DNA from: JBCCFX01 sp039029515
GTDB taxonomy: Bacteria; Planctomycetota; Phycisphaerae; Phycisphaerales; SM1A02
DNA length: 13,515 nucleotides
Reading direction: 5' to 3'
Assembly: GCA_039029515.1 (NCBI GenBank)
Contig: JBCCFX010000103.1
Coordinates: forward strand, 1-13,515
In this document: piece after piece, positions 13,308 through 13,515 of the stretch
Numbering within the stretch: position 1 is the stretch's first letter
Layout: every line of letters starts with the position of its first letter
Position numbers and translations under genes: made by a program
Notes under the pieces: generated by a model
Seen by the model: the letters and a program-made list of their open reading frames with translations, nothing else
What the model was told of the DNA's origin: nothing
The model's database searches: none

Positions 13308-13515
13308 ATGTCGGAAGAAGCAATCCAGGCCCCGGCCAAGGAATTCGACGCGAAGATCAGCAAGCTCGGCGATGAAATCGCTGGCCTCACCCTCAAGGAA
13401 GCCGTGGACCTCGCGGATTACATGAAGGACACCTACGGCATCGAGCCGGCAGCAGGCGGCGCAGTCGTCATGGCTGGCGGCGGTGGTGGCGACGGTGGCG
13501 GCGGCGAAGAAGAGC
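13308..13515 (+). CDS. rplL: 50S ribosomal protein L7/L12 (3' end beyond the window)
   Basis: L7/L12 is the multicopy stalk protein that recruits and activates translation GTPases. The first 69 codons are present. The N-terminal dimerisation domain is recognisable (FDAKISKLGDEIAGLTLKEA, then VDLADYMKDTYGIEP). It is followed by the start of the hinge, which here is glycine-rich (AGGGGGDGGGGEEE, residues 56-69) where most bacteria have an Ala/Pro-rich stretch. The factor-binding C-terminal domain lies outside the window. GGAG at 13295-13298 is 9 nt upstream of ATG 13308. Confidence 0.95.
   Translation, partial: MSEEAIQAPAKEFDAKISKLGDEIAGLTLKEAVDLADYMKDTYGIEPAAGGAVVMAGGGGGDGGGGEEE

Noticed and set aside
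1..13515. CRISPR arrays, tRNA or rRNA genes, insertion sequences, integrase or toxin-antitoxin genes
   Set aside because: I looked for spaced direct repeats, cloverleaf-like TTCGANNC signatures, transposase motifs and terminal repeats and saw none I could support.

Overview
The window is ordinary GC-rich bacterial chromosome, densely packed with mostly housekeeping genes. Nothing marks it as a phage, plasmid or integrated element. Several traits fit a Planctomycetota genome, perhaps of Phycisphaerae type: long hypothetical proteins rich in Asp, Glu and Arg, a release-factor-like GGQ protein with a helical C-terminal extension, a small stand-alone FHA protein, and a heptanucleotide repeat tract. 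This placement is an inference from general character and no single marker proves it.

Layout. Positions 1-3332 read on the minus strand: hflX (ribosome-splitting GTPase), then an uncharacterised protein overlapping its end and carrying a possible PD-(D/E)XK nuclease-like core, then an M29-family metallo-aminopeptidase cut off by the window start. A 239-bp divergent spacer follows. Next on the plus strand come a secreted S41 C-terminal processing protease, tsaD (t6A tRNA modification) and a small GGQ-domain release-factor-like protein. A minus-strand secreted protein of unknown function (6851-7909) converges on the GGQ gene with only 3 bp between stops. It is divergent from an M20D amidohydrolase, which is followed by the Na+/H+ antiporter nhaA. 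A short FHA-domain gene (minus) converges on nhaA.

Positions 11067-11503 are the largest gene-free stretch. They hold a 105-bp heptanucleotide repeat tract, a good sigma70-like promoter and a structured leader for the ribosomal protein operon rplK-rplA-rplJ-rplL (L11, L1, L10, L7/L12), which runs off the right edge. The usual secE-nusG pair is not upstream of rplK. The rplJ-rplL spacer carries two perfect hairpins.

Functionally the window leans towards translation: ribosome rescue (hflX, GGQ protein), tRNA modification (tsaD) and the 50S stalk and L1 stalk proteins. The rest is peptide turnover (M29, S41, M20D) and ion homeostasis (nhaA). I did not find a clear novel defence or mobile system. 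The most open questions are the hflX-coupled nuclease-like protein, the GGQ protein's C-terminal domain, the heptad tract beside the rplK promoter and the two hairpins before rplL.
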